Below are positions 22,372 to 34,959 of a DNA stretch of 64,000 bases, piece after piece. Source of the stretch: Oopsacas minuta (lineage: Eukaryota > Porifera > Hexactinellida > Lyssacinosida > Leucopsacidae); NCBI GenBank assembly GCA_024704765.1, contig JAKMXF010000166.1, positions 708,743 to 772,742 on the forward strand, written 5' to 3'. Both the position numbers and the translations under genes were made by a program. The notes under the pieces were generated by a model that searched no databases, was not told where the DNA came from, and worked only from the letters and a program-made list of their open reading frames with translations. Every line of letters begins with the position of its first letter. Position 1 is the first letter of the stretch.

Positions 22372-23942
22372 CATAGATAATTTATCCGTGATCAATGGCT
22401 GAACCAATTGCTCCGATGACTTCCCCCGAATCCTGTCTCTATCTAGCGAGAATCCTGAAAGCAAATGGCAATTGTGTCCAAACAACTCTCTGTTATCTTA
22501 GTGATCTCCATGGATTAGACAATACCAAGCAGGCTAAACTGGAATTGATTCTACGTAGAATACGAGATATGATTAGAACTTCAAAAAAATTACTTGAATC
22601 TTTGCATGGAGACTGGTGGCCTTCTGAAATTTGCTCAGAATTATTATAGCTTCACAAGCCCCCCAAAAAACTAAGTCGGTGCGCCAAAAGAAAGAAGTTA
22701 TCAATCTTTCATTGCAACATCAGCGTTCCCGCATCTCTAGTGTCCTTGAGTCTATCAGGTCCATCTCGGCAACCTTATAAACTTCTGAAATTACAATTGC
22801 AGCTCTTGCTTAACAATTGTTGTGCAATGAAGAAGACAATCGAGAAGTTGCAAGGGTATCTAAATCAATCGTGCAGGGAAAATTCTCTGGTCAATTCGGG
22901 CGTGCATCCAAAAGCAAAGAATTGGATGTGGGCAAGGCATTATTTCTTTTGGATCTACTAGAGATTGGCAAGAGGAAGTACACTCTAACGACTACTTTTG
23001 TTATCTAATGAAATTCACTTCCCTACATATCAGAGGGATGCCGATCATAGAAATAATTTAGTACTACGAAATATGATTCAACTATACACGAATCCTACAG
23101 CCCCAGTTGGTGTGTGTGTGTGTGTATGTGTGCTATACGCTCAATTTGTCTACCATACATTTTGTAGAATTAGGTCCACTCTACTGTCCCCTTCAAATGA
23201 GAATTTTCCTCCCCGATTTCAGATTGCTGATGGTTTAGATGGATCTGGAAAGCATACCGTATATAATCAACCAAATACGAATACGTCTACCAAATCGTTC
23301 ATCCTATTTTGCTTCAAAGCAGTACACATTGTCCCTTCTAGTGGAAAGGAACTTTGGAAAACAACTGCCCGAATTCTTCATTCTCCCAACGTCCAATTTT
23401 CCTTCTTGCTGCCACAGAAAATCATGACAATATTCGCCAATTTTTGAAAGATATCATCAATCCCGAAACAGATCAAATGAAGGACCAAGGTTTCTATTTT
23501 GCCAATGATAAACATATATTTGTCGGTGTTTTCCGATCAATGCTTGATGTTAAAATGGCAAGTATTCTCTCAGGAACAGGAAGTGAGAGTTGCCAACAAT
23601 GTACTGCAACGCAGAAAGAACTAAAAGATCGTGACTTAATTTTGCAAGGCTATCCCATCAATAGAAACATTTCAGACGCCATTCAATTATTTGGAGAACT
23701 GGAAGACATTGATGCTTTCTTTTCATTACCAACAATCCAAAGATTTAACCTGACTCACCAATTATTATCAACAATAGATATTCTACCTGCTTCTCCCTTA
23801 CATTCCTATACCTGTATTTTTAGATGGTTTAATTTACTTGTGTACCACCTGAATTGTAACAAGCTCACATGGTCACCACCATCAAAAGAAATTAAAGATT
23901 CCATGATGGATGTGCGAACCATAGTTAAAGACGTAACAGGTC
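22372..23942 (+). pseudogene. Transib/RAG1-like transposase, copy C, first part
   Basis: This is the 5' portion of the best-resolved Transib/RAG1-like copy, up to the inserted maT-like element. It starts near the ATG at 22395 (MAEPIAPMTSPESCLYLARI). N-terminal blocks shared with copies B and D follow (TSKKLLESLHGDWW; PPKKLSR; CCNEEDNREVARVSK-like; DLLEIGKRKYT). The catalytic part begins with ADGLDGSGKHTVYN near 23226 (first Asp, equivalent to the CDGMGD block of RAG1), then RPIFLLAATENHDNIRQFL, then a zinc-binding-like CQQCTATQKELKDRDLI (CxxC kept), RFNLTHQLLS and a second-Asp-region block SPLHSYTCIFRWFNLLVYHL. A (GT)n stretch at 23108-23133 lies inside it. Frames shift near 22650, 22830, 23000 and 23350. 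Family identification is strong; activity is excluded by the breaks and the insertion. Confidence 0.8.
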
Positions 23943-23944
23943 TA

Positions 23945-25250
23945 CAGGATGACAATTAAGTTCTGATACATAGTTCCAATAGATCTGATACGTTTCCAAT
24001 ATATTACATTACCATTTCTATCATATATATTCTAACATATATGTCCTCCTGTTATGCTCAAACAGTAATCTAAATCTATATACGCATAAAATCAGAAATT
24101 TTAACATGGAAGTAAAGAGGTCAAAAATTATCTCATTATTTATGACAGGGAGCACACAGAGCTAGATTTTGAAAAATCTGAAAAGTGAAAAGATCAACAG
24201 ATTATTCATTTATCATACTATTAAACGATATAACGATACCAAAAGTGTGGAGAACAAGCCTCGTTCTGGCCGACCGACTACAGTTCATACGATAGCACTA
24301 AGGGGAAAACTCCGCAGTAAAATCCGCCGAAATCCCAGGCGGTCAATCCGGAAGATGGCAAGGGAGTACTGTTAATCGTGAAACATTGCGAAAGATGATA
24401 TATGAGGACCTGGGACTTAAATCACTCAAACAGCAAACAGTTCATCATCTCACTCCCACTCTTCGGGTAAAAAGACTTGAAAGGTGCAAATGGCTTCTGC
24501 GGCGCCTCGTAAATGAAGACTATGAACAGATATTGTTTTCGGACGAAAAGATTTTCACGGTAGAAGAAGCAACTAACCGTCAAAATGATAGAATTATTGC
24601 GTCGTCATGCAAAGACATCCTTGAGAGCATTAAATTCATTGATCGAGTGCAAAGACGCTTTCTGTGATGGTCTGGGCTGGGGTGTCCGCAGATTCTCGGA
24701 CAAAATTGATTTTTGTCCCACAAGGGGTCAAAATTAACTCGCAAACATATAGAGTTGATTCTTGAGCCTGTAATCAAATCTGCTGGTTCATCCTTGTCCA
24801 AAAACACACCCTGGATATTCCAGCAGGACTCTGCGCCAGCGCATGCCTGGAAACCAACTCAATCCTGGCTTTTAGGGGAAAATATTGACTTTTTGTCCAA
24901 GGAAGAATGGCCTCCTTCAAGTCCGGATTTGAATCCACTTGACTATTCCATCTGGGGGACTTTACGGAACAGAGCCTGCGCTACTACGCATGGAAATTTG
25001 GAATCTCTGCGGAAGACTTTGATTACAGAATGAGAGAAAATTCCGCAAGAAGAACTCCGTAAATCTGTCCAACAGTTTCAAGGACGACTTAAAGCTGTAG
25101 TAAAGGCAAAAGGCGGTTATATCGAATAGAATTGGATAGGAAGATTTATTATAATATGCTTTAACTGTCAGTGAAAATTTGGATTGAAGGAATAACTAGT
25201 TTAGGAAAAACCAGAGTATATTCGTGTATCAGAACTTAATTGTCACCCTG
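23945..25250 (+). mobile_element. maT-like element (DD37D) inserted into Transib copy C
   Basis: A 1306-bp DNA transposon with TA on both sides (23943-23944 and 25251-25252). The ends are CAGGATGACAATTAAGTTCT and, reverse-complemented, CAGGGTGACAATTAAGTTCT, nearly identical over 23 bp. Transposase blocks: GRPTTVHT region, LRKMIYEDLGLKS, LFSDEKIFTVEEATNRQNDR (first Asp), VMVWAGVSADS, QQDSAPAHA (second Asp) and SPDLNPLDYSIWG (third Asp). There are 37 residues between the last two Asp, placing it in the DD37D (maT-like) group. Frameshifts near 24375 and 24665 and later stops disable it. It interrupts the Transib copy cleanly, so it is the younger of the two. Confidence 0.9.
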
Positions 25251-25252
25251 TA

Positions 25253-25800
25253 AGAATTGACCAACCAGGCCCCAAGGACGCACTACTTCCACTGGTGGTG
25301 TGACTTGAAGAGCTTTTTCAAACGATTCTAAGTTTATTGAATGCACAATGTCTTTGGTTAAGATTGATTATAGGGACTCACTTGGTAAATTGCACACACA
25401 ATTATCTGTCATTGTGAGAATCATAAATCCAGACAGAAAAATCCATACAAAAGAATTGGGTAACCTTTGTACAGACACCGATCTCCTTATTCTTCAATCC
25501 TTTCCCTGAGTGAACATTACACTGACTTTACATAAATTACTAGCCCATTCTGAAGAAATACTGAGAAATGAACTTTGGGTATGGATTGAAATGCTTTAGC
25601 GAAGAAGGATCAGAAGCCGGCAACAAATTAATCAGGAAATATAGGGAAAATCTAGCAAGGTAAACTTCCTTCGAGGATAATGTCGTTGATATATTGGTCA
25701 GACTCTCATCTGAAAGCGATCCTGTGTTAATGAAATATTAGTCGACAGTGGTGTGCGAAAAGTGCGGAGAACACGGTCATACCTGAAGAGCTAAGTGCTG
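25253..25800 (+). pseudogene. Transib/RAG1-like transposase, copy C, second part with CCHC-like tail
   Basis: This is the continuation of copy C after the inserted element. It resumes with DQPGPKDALLPLVV-like sequence, then near 25575-25730 shows the third catalytic block FSEEGSEAGNKLIRKYREN, comparable to the glutamate-bearing SEGNESGNKLFRR region of RAG1, followed by SFEDNVVDILVRLSSESDPVL, which aligns with copy D. In the same frame, after a TAG (25759 region preceded by LMKY), comes CEKCGEHGH plus a downstream cysteine near 25788, a zinc-knuckle-like pattern close to CX2CX3GHX4C. Stops are present within the frame (after ENLAR, after LMKY and within the knuckle). Confidence 0.72.
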
Positions 25801-26040
25801 TAGAGACAGTACAACAGATTCATTAGAATCATCTATTGATAATATCGTCAAGGGCCTTATTATTGATACGATATTGTAACAATGTAGTTTGCTGAATGTT
25901 AGCAAAAAAAGAATACAAATAACACATCCCTTAATATAAATGCTTATTGTTTTTATCCAGAAATTGCTAGAATTGATATATATATATATTAGCAAAAAAG
26001 ATATTAATAAATTCCAAAACGCATTTAGAAGTATGAAGTA

Positions 26041-27383
26041 CAGGGTGTCCCATAATTATTGTCGTATCCTTCATCTTATGTTATTATTGCCATTAATTGA
26101 GAAAAGAAGACAATTATTTTCCAATATATCCTCCTTTCAATTGTATACATTTATCAATACGTGCTGGCATTCCAGCAACTAAATTTTCCAAGATCAATGG
26201 ATTAATGTCCCTCCAGCCACTTTTGAGATTTTCTGCTAACTGATTGAGGTTGGTTGAGGGTTTAATCTCATTCAACTTCTCCTGCAAAATACTCCATAGA
26301 TTTTCTATCGGATTTAAATCCGGTGAATTGCCAGGCCATTCCCCTTTGGCCCAGAAAGTGGGCATGTTGTTTTTGCACCATTCCTGTGTGCGACTGGCAG
26401 TGTGTACTGGTGCCCCGTCTTGCATAAATATGGCCCGAGACATGTTAGGCAGTAATTTCCTGGTCAGAATGCTGCCTGCCATTTTTGAACGACCCACCGC
26501 AAGTCGATAAGATTTCTTCAATATCTCTTCTACATAATATTGAGAGTTTACAGTCTGTTTAGGAGGAACGAAATGTAATTCTGAGAGGCCACGATAGCTC
26601 ATAATGGCCCAGACCATCACTTTTGGGGGGTTTTTGATAACTTCACGAGGTGGTACTTTGGAGCTGTCAGTGGACCAAACCCTATCATTTTGGGCGGAAC
26701 TGGGATGAAATAGTTCATATGGTGATTCATCACTCCATAGGACTCGTTTCCACTCATCCAAATTCTAATTTTCCCTTTCAATACAAAAATTTAGCCGGTT
26801 TTCCCTCTGTTTTTCAGTCAATTTGGGAATTTTGGGTCTTTTATAGGCAGTCGCTCCAATTGTTTCCTTTAAATAGCGGTGAACAGTCGATTTAGAGATA
26901 CCATAACCCTTTCGCTTGAGTTTTATCGCGATCTTTCTAGTGGATTGACGAATTTTGCCAAGAGATTTGGATATAACTATCTTCGCCTCCCTTGTGATCG
27001 TTTTTGGACGGCCAGCACTGACCTTATGTCCTAGATCTTGACCTCGTCCATATCGTGCCCACCAACGCTGTATCGTTCTGAGTGGTTTCTCTAAGGTCTT
27101 AGCAACATCTTTCTGCACCATCCCACCAATAATCATTCCGACTGCCCTGTTACGAAGAGTTTCTGAGGAATTTTTGACATTCATGATGAAATAATTACGC
27201 AAGTTGATGAAATACTCGATTGTAATAAATTCACTGGAGAAAATATAAGGTTCCAGATAAATTCTAATGATAATTCACACTAGTACTTGTATACGAAAAA
27301 GTATACAAATTGAAAGCAAACTGGAAATACAGTAAACGAAAATCTACAAGTATCGGATACGACAATAATTATGGGACACCCTG
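26041..27383 (-). mobile_element. Nearly intact DD37E element with perfect terminal repeats, 1343 bp
   Basis: The terminal inverted repeats are identical over at least 29 bp, starting CAGGGTGTCCCATAATTATT. TA duplications flank the element at 26039-26040 and 27384-27385. It contains one long transposase frame on the minus strand (27184-26114). Perfect ends and a frame with only one lesion mark this as the youngest-looking element in the window. Confidence 0.95.
26114..27184 (-). pseudogene. DD37E transposase with a single in-frame TAG
   Basis: About 356 codons from ATG 27184 to the TAA at 26114, in one frame apart from a TAG at 26767-26765 (EREN-stop-NLDEW, where related sequences suggest Trp). 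The DNA-binding region has two helix-turn-helix segments (GGMVQKDVAKTLEKPLRTIQ, then STRKIAIKLKRKGYGISKST) with the AGRPKT hook between. The catalytic core shows LWSDESPYELF (Asp), VMVWAIMS, FMQDGAPVHTASRTQEWC (Asp) and SPDLNPIENLW (Glu). Exactly 37 residues lie between the last two, which defines DD37E rather than Tc1 (34). An in-frame ATG lies 18 bases further upstream (27202); the chosen start gives the shared MNV beginning seen in the 48-kb relative. Confidence 0.9.
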
Positions 27384-27385
27384 TA

Positions 27386-29230
27386 CAAAAGGAAAAATTA
27401 TGAAAAATTGTGTATGACATCATTTGATAAAAATTATGAGTAATTTTGAAATTCTAACAGTTGTGTAATTGCTTCCATGGATATGATATACTATACCCAA
27501 AATAATACAATTTATAGGGCTAACATTGTTATAAAATCAGATATTAAAGAAAAACAAAATTCAGCATAAAGCTATGATGTCAAAACATGATATATAGTAA
27601 CCTTATAAAAATTTTGAATGCACCAAATGATTCCTAGCAAATGATAACCTATATGCTGATAATACATTATATATGTCTTTTTCAAATGAAAGTACCCATT
27701 CTTTAATAACTCCTATTTTAAGCCACTGTGATTTTGATGAGATACCAAATTGAACATGTTTAAATATACCTAGCAAGTAATGATTAACTTAGCTTAGCTT
27801 GCAAATCCAGGAATTTGCTAATCAGAAACTTCATATTCTCTTCAGTATTTGATACTAGACTAGGATTCATAGCTTGGGAGAGGAGTTGACCATGAGATGA
27901 GAAACCTTGCCTATTCGTAGTAGACTATGGGAATAGTAAACTGGGCATTAAAGGTAAAGTAGACGGTACCACACATTGTTCAGTCTCGATACTTGGGAAA
28001 GGCTTCTTAATAAGTGCCATCTCCATTGGGTACTCTATGAATGTACTGGATGTATCATTCTCTGTAATGCTTATAACACAAGTAGACAGACTTGAGATAA
28101 GCATCATCTTCCAGAAGGAGAGGCCGAAACAAGTGTCTGAGTTAATTAAGCTTGTGTGTCACCGAAAATAATGGCAATTCTTTGTCATAGTTGGATTCAC
28201 AACCGAGGGTAGAACAGCGACTGGGCATTGTATATGCAGATAAACGTGTGTGGCTGGAAAATAAAAGTAGAAGATTGCAATTTCATAACAAATTTCAACA
28301 TTAATATATATATCAGAGGGAAACTATTCGCAATTTATGGGTTAATAAAAATGGTAAATACTTTCTTTTTCTTAATTAACTGTGCGACAAATTTAGAAAG
28401 TTGTTCTATCTTGGACACTATGTAGTGGCTTAAGTACTATCGACTATGGTGCGTCCGGATCTGAATTCTATTATACACCAACACGTCGCAAATTTATAGA
28501 ATTCAACTCCCAAAAATGGGAAAATGCCATAAATTACCAAAAGATTTCTACCTAAATAGGCAGTAGTCAATAAAAAATTGTGAGGATTTTTAAACTAGCC
28601 GTTATGTTGAATTAATTGATTACAAGTAATAGCTTTGGATTGGCTAAACCTCATATTAATATGGGATAATAAGATCTTTGTGATTTTTATCATTTTTGGT
28701 ATGTGTGATTCTAGATCCCGTTAGTAAAATGACCAATTTAACCTACGAAGCTCATTATGGTACATATTTCTCCAATCACTCTCTAGTTCAAAATTCTTCA
28801 CTGGTTTTACATGACTAGTAGATATTTGGTATGATACTTTTGCGAATTGTTATAATTTCCCATTTTGTAAGTTGAATTCGATAAAATCGTTACGTGATGG
28901 AGTATAATGGAATTCAGATTCGCATTCAGCATAGTGGATAGTACTTAAGGCAACAAATAGTGTTCAAGGAGCAGAGAAGTTCAAAATTTGTCAGACAGTG
29001 TAATTAGAATCTATGGGCTAATAACAACTGAAATTTCTAAGTTAAAAACAACCAAATTGATTCGTAAAATCGTTAAAACACAAATATAACCATATAGAAG
29101 TTACAACATGGGTGCATAAATCGACTTTTTGCGGAACATGCGACGGACTTTCCCCTTGAATGAGCCCTGATGTTGCAAAATTAATACATTTTACGTAAAG
29201 AATAACGAATACTCTATGGATGTACTTAGG
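27386..29230. other. Intron segment, no gene recognised
   Basis: AT-rich sequence lacking recognised coding blocks or terminal repeats. Short open stretches near 27925-28107 (minus) and 28228-28425 (plus) have no identifiable features. Confidence 0.5.
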
Positions 29231-30532
29231 GCATTCAAAAAGTTCCCATCTCTGTTTAATATCTTGACACTACAACAACTTACTAATTAAATTTCTACGT
29301 AAAGCGTTCGAAATACTCCCCTCTACATCGATGCATAGTTGTATCCTTTCAACGCACCCCAATAATGTTCTTTAATACTCGTTTCTGTCTACTGAATTGA
29401 GGTAGTAGTAAACCCCCGTTTCCAAGCTCTTGCCGGCTATCAAATAGCCGTCCTCCGAGATGTTATTTCAGCTCAGGAAATAGCCAGAAATCACAAGGTG
29501 AAAGAGTTGGGGAATACGGAAGATGTGCGATCGTTTCAAACCCGATATCCTCAATGAATTCCCTAACGTATCTTGAAACATGAGGTCTGGCATTATCGTG
29601 GAGAAGTTTGATTCATCGAGTTCCTGTACGCGGACGTCGTGTTGTCTAGGTTCAGACATTTATCAGCGTAAAATTCTCCATTGAGTAGATTACCTTTAGG
29701 CACAGGTATTTGAGCAGCTGACCCATACGCATCACAAAATATGCTCTAGAGAAGCTTATTGTCTCGGGAGTCCGGATGTGCCTTTCCGGGGATAAGAACA
29801 CTTTTGGGAGCCACGATTTGCTATGTTCCATTCATAGAGGTTCAGAAAATTAATCCAAGTTTCGTCACCAGTGATGATTTCATATAACCTTCGAGAATCA
29901 CAATCCCTATATTCTTTAAGCTATTCTTTCGCTCATGAAACCTCTTCTCCTTTGCCCTCTTGTGAGGATTTTTGGTATCCATCGCGCTGAAATCTTTCGA
30001 TATTCGAGATAATCGTGTAGAATTGTATGAACATTTCCCGATGAGATGCCCAGGATTAGGGCAATCTCTTCAACGCTCAAATGGGGGTCAATATCCAAAA
30101 AGTTCCAGAATTTTAGAGGCAACTTCAGGGGTGGTAGCGGAAATTGATCCTCCGTCCGAGGGGCATCTTCAATGCTGTCTACGAGCCTCTAATTCACGTG
30201 TCCATACCTTTACAGTGGGATACGCTAGAGCTTCCCAATGATAAACGGTGACAAGATTCTCATGTATTTACAATGGTTGTTGCCGAGTACGGTACGAATC
30301 TTTACGAAAGCTCGTTTTTCATTTCGATTGATATGTGTTTTGAAGCCATGAAAAAGTTAACTCTCGAAAATAAGTAAATTGAAAGTAGGATAGATCAAGA
30401 TATATAATAGCTAGAGTTAATTGCTCAACAGCATTACATAGGTAATCGATAGGACAATTAGGATACACTATGCATATCATGTAATCGAGTAGAGTTTGGC
30501 TCTATAAACGAAGGATGAGAACTTTTGAATGC
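29231..30532 (-). mobile_element. Decayed mariner element (DD34D)
   Basis: The ends GCATTCAAAAAGTTCCCATC and, reverse-complemented, GCATTCAAAAGTTCTCATCC lie about 1.3 kb apart. Minus-strand transposase remnants are SVEEIALILGISSGNVHTIL near 30085-30025 (helix-turn-helix), LLHDNARPHVSRYVREFI near 29610-29555 (second Asp) and YSPTLSPCDFWLFP near 29510-29470 (third Asp). The spacing is 34 residues. Many stops and frameshifts. The TA duplications are no longer clear, so the outer limits are approximate. More decayed than the mariner at 17.8-19.1 kb. Confidence 0.78.
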
Positions 30533-33141
30533 AGCAAGTATTTTTACACGGTGGAATGCTTGACATCATGTATATTATTCTTGTAGAAATTATAAAATAG
30601 ACTCTCAAATAATTTTCGTGAATCTAATTGGTTTACTATCAAAACTATTAGTAATGTCTACACAGCTTATGAGATAACTGTTGTTTTCAAAAAGTATGAA
30701 CAAATTTCATCACACAATACATGGTGTTTACCAATTTATCACAACATTTATTAATCAAAATGTATAGAACCATCTGGTTCAACATTTTGGAGTATATTCA
30801 GGAGTTTATGACATTTGTTTACCGCAAAAAATGGAGTTGTTGAGCGATACCTCAAGAAAAAATACATATGTTGGAATTCTATAAATGAAATAAGTCAACT
30901 GTAAGTGTTTCCAACGAGCGGCGGAGGTCATTAAAGTGCTATCCTCGGAAAGTTCCATCAAAGTATCTAAAAACAATCCCCCAATTCTAGAAGTACAAAA
31001 ACTTACGATGGAGACTTATCTCATAAATAAGGTGACTTACTTGTATAATATACTATACACAATGTTCTAGTATACACTTAAACACGTTATGGCAAAAATG
31101 AATCTGACTTTGAACGATTACTTCCAGGCTATAGGAAACAAAAATCACTTCGCTATAACGAAAATTTTGTTAAGTCGTGAGACGGATCCAGTAAAATTAA
31201 GGGTGCACAGAGCGAGCGAAGCAAAGCTTAGGGGGTTTGGGGATTTCCCAGAAAAGTTTTGAATCTTACCGAAAGAGAATATTATCTTTGAGTACAATAC
31301 AACTTCTCTAATAAGAAAAGCACTGACCAATTCGAAAGGACTTAGTTCGGGTTAGCGAAATGCATAGAAACAATAAAATATAATGAAGGAGTACATTTTT
31401 CGAAAGTTGTATTTACAAAGCTGTAAGCTTGATAATAGTAATATATTGGATTCGCCGCAGTCTTTTTCGAAATATTAGCACATTTTCCAGAGGTTGTATT
31501 ACCTTCAAGACATGTTCGAATTAGCGAGGGCCTACTGTATTACATGAAAATTCATATTATTTTGTGCATGATCTAAAAGCTACATATTTAATGTATGTTA
31601 AGACACATAAAAATCTAAGCTGATATTATGGGTTTCCAGGCCAAGGGGGTACCTGTACTTAGATATCATATATAGCTAACTTTAAGGTATATTGAAGATA
31701 GTACAAATTAAACTTTGAGCGATCAATATTAGCGAAGGATCAAATAAAATACTAATGTAATATTTCAAATTTAGGGGTTTCACATTACATTAACTCCTAC
31801 ATTGTTTTACGTTAACCAGGAGTGTATAATTATAAAAAATTCCAAATTAGTTGCAGCAAGTTGGAATATAGTAACTTGGCGCGGAACATTGATATCTTCG
31901 CTGCTTACTTACTTGGCATCAAAGATATACATATCAGTTATGTTGTTAGACATAAGTCTACAAGTCAAATTATTTTCAAATGATAAGCAATTTTAGATGC
32001 GGGAGGTAAATGTTTGTCCTTGCGTAAAGTGGCCGGCATGCGGCAAAGGATTGGGAACATATGCCCAAGAATAATGATCCAAAATGTATAAGCAATTGTG
32101 GGACCTTATGTATAGTAGGCTATGGTCTAGCTATATCAACTAAATAACATTAAACGAAGAAAGGTTGAGCTTGTTGGCGGCCGGAATATAACTTATCTAT
32201 TGCTGAAATCTGATTGTTACATGAAGTATTGCACTATTAGCTCATAATAAACATTCATTGTTGATTAACCGATGCCGACCGAAGTGATAAAATCGGAATG
32301 AAAAGGAACAATAAAGCTGTACCACTTCCCGGACTAATTCAGAGATTGTAGTAAGTTTTGACGTCATAAAATCACACATTTTTCTGTAGTATTCTATTAA
32401 TATAAACTGCATCACAGTGGCACGAGATGGCTAAACCTGGAAGTGGGTATTAGGGTACTAGAAAACGTATTAACTACACTATTGACATATGAGGAATCAT
32501 ACCCAAGGGATCGATTGAAGTGATTGAATTTTCAAGTCTTTGGATGTAAAAGTAACGACGTCATTGTCACAATTCAAAAATATTTAGATTTTTAACGAGT
32601 TATAATTAAACCAATTTGTGAGCTATATATTCAGAAATTGAATGTTTTATGTTTTGATCTTATTAACACTATTTAAGGTACATTTTAATCAACTTATGAA
32701 ACCACATTTCTTGTTGAAAATGACCTACAGTTCATTGAACTACAAAGTATAACTTATTTATAACACAGGTCAACAAAATTTAACTTCATTTTCTCATCAA
32801 GTATTAGATTGACATTATCTAAGCTAGTTTTTTACGCTGAATTCAAATCTGCTTTCAGATTCTTTCCAGCACGTCCAGTATTTTTCCATCTACAAGTCAA
32901 CGATTTTTATGTATTTCCTAAATTTTTCCTGTTATTTTATGGTAGTGGCTGTCTTTGTGTCTTCTTACATGATAGCCATCTGAAATAAATCAACGTTTCG
33001 ATGTTTTAGATTAATGCCAAGATAATATCAGTTATTATCCTAGCTCTTACATATAATTATTCACATTCATGCATGTATCAACTACTCACAAACTAAGGAG
33101 AAATACATATCTATCTAGAAGCATAAAGGTAGCTAACTAAA
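30533..33141. other. Intron segment with one pogo-like end
   Basis: No gene recognised. Near 31511-31537 the sequence ends CGAGGGCCTACTG followed by TA, a pogo-like right end (reverse complement CAGTAGGCCCTCGCTAATTC). A matching left end could not be placed, although AACGAAAAT/TTCGCTATAACG words near 31150 suggest the element starts around there. Confidence 0.4.
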
Positions 33142-34758
33142 TTAAAAGTGTTGAGAGTACGACTTCCTTTTATATATCTTGTTGGGATTATCTCTGAAGA
33201 GCCTCCAACAGTAGTCGGACATCATGCCCTCATTCCAAAAACCTTGGTATCGGGTTTCCATCTCCTGTATGTCTTGGTGGAATCTCTCACCCTGTTCATC
33301 ACTTACAGCACCAAGGTTCTCAGGGAAAAGATCAAGGTGAGAGTGCAAGAAGTGAAGTTTCAGCGACATGCGACAGCCCATCTTCTCGTATGCGTTAAGC
33401 AAGGTTTCCACTCTTTCCCTGTAGTTGGACGACTTCTTGTTGCCCAAAAAGTTTTCACAAACCCATTTGAAAGAATTCCAAGCACTCATTTCTAATTTGG
33501 ATAATGTCTTCTCGAAATCTGGATCTCTGAATACTTGTCTGATTTGTGGTCCTACAAATACTCCCTTTTAACTTTGCCTCGCTTAGTTTCAGAAATTGTT
33601 TTAACGAATGTTTTCATTAATCCAAGTTTAATATGAAGTGGGGGTAAGAAAACTTTGTTAGGATCTACCAATGGCGAATGCTGTAAATTGGTTTTCGCCA
33701 CTTCATAGGTTCTCTTCGATCAATCACATTTTTTATAATCTTCACCAGTTGCTCGGCTGTCCCATAGACATAGGAAACAACAATACTTTGTAAAACCTTG
33801 TTGCAGCCCATCAATAGCCCAATTATCTTAAGATCACCGCAGATATTCTATATATGTGTTATATACTGTATTGCCTCTAAAACTTCCTGCAAATTGACGA
33901 AGGTTTCTTTGAGATAGACGAGTGAGCAATTGGAACGCCAGGCTTTAGATTTCCGTTATGCAACAGAACAGCTTTCAAACTGCGTTTTGACGAGTCGATG
34001 AAAAGGCGCCAATCAGAGGAACAATGTTCTTGTAATAGGTTTGCATAGAGTCCTTCGAAATCATTACAATCTCACAGTGGACCATCAGTGGTGTAGTATT
34101 GAGCGAGATCGAAATTTCTCTTGCGATAGTGGGATACTAGGGCATCTTTGTCGAGTAGGTTTTTCTGTTTGAGCCTGGATGCAAGGAGTTCAGCTTTGTC
34201 TTTAGATAAGTCTAGATCCCTGACCAGGTCATTCAATTCTCCCTGTGTAAATGTTTGTGACTCTAGTAATTCATCGTCCGGGTCATAATTAGCATCTGTA
34301 GAATCTGCATGAACATCTTCCACCATATCAGACCCGATTTTAATTTGCTGTGGCTTGGGAATTGGGATTGGTAATGAGATGTCGTGTGGAATTGGCCTGC
34401 GAGCAGAATCCAAGTCTGGATAAACAAGAGCGTGCTTATTCTAGGCTGAGAATCCTGTAATGTCGATAAGGCAAAAGTAACAATCATCAAGGTGATTTTT
34501 CTGTTCCCTCCAGACCATGGGTATTGCAAATGGCATTGAAACTTTCTTTTTGTTCAACCAATCACGTAGTCCACTTGAACAAGAAGTGCATATAACATGT
34601 GGTGCCCACGACTTGTCTTGGTCACCAAGTGGACATTCGAAGTACAATTTGTATAAGTTCTTTAATTGATTTGTGATTGGTCGTCTTTGTGATTTTACGC
34701 AAAAAAGACCACAAACGTAACAAAAATTGTCGGGATGAGTTTTACAACTACGATGCAT
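33142..34758 (-). pseudogene. Uncharacterised Cys-rich repeated protein family, copy 1
   Basis: Reads from MHRSCKTHPDNFCYVCG (34758) downwards. N-terminal block: cysteine pairs FCYVCG and CTSCSSGLRDW, the motif LGDQDKSWAPH, and SMPFAIPMVWRE...DDCYFC. A middle acidic linker follows, then KAELLASRLKQKNLL near 34220, then WRLFIDSSKRSLKAVLLHNG near 34000-33940. The C-terminal block is NSFKWVCENFLGNKK ... MGCRMSLKLHFLHSHLDLFPENLG ... GERFHQDIQEMETRYQGFWN ... YCWRLFRD, ending at 33142. I recognise this as a protein type repeated in many arthropod genomes whose function is not known; no enzyme motif can be assigned. Frameshifts near 34440, 34070 and in 33500-33900 break this copy. Copies 2 and 3 are at 46.3-48.0 kb and 63.7 kb. 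The repetition suggests mobility. Confidence 0.75.
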
Positions 34759-34959
34759 GTTTATAATTTGATTTGCTTGAATTCAAATAAGTAAAGTCAT
34801 TTATATTCCAGATAATTGAATCAAAATAGGCATGCTCATATAGCAATTTAGTAACTAGGTAATACTATACTATTGAAAAAATGGATATTGGATTTCAGAA
34901 TAACTAGACGTGCTAGAGAAATTCTGATTGTAGATTCGAGTTCAGCATTCAAAAGTATA

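Noticed and set aside
23108-23133. Short (GT)n run
   Set aside because: Too short to matter on its own; it lies inside Transib copy C and is mentioned there.
26244-26895. Plus-strand open frames within the 26-kb DD37E element
   Set aside because: Antisense shadows of the intact minus-strand transposase frame.
33148-33495. Plus-strand 115-codon frame
   Set aside because: Exact antisense of the conserved C-terminal block of unknown-family copy 1.
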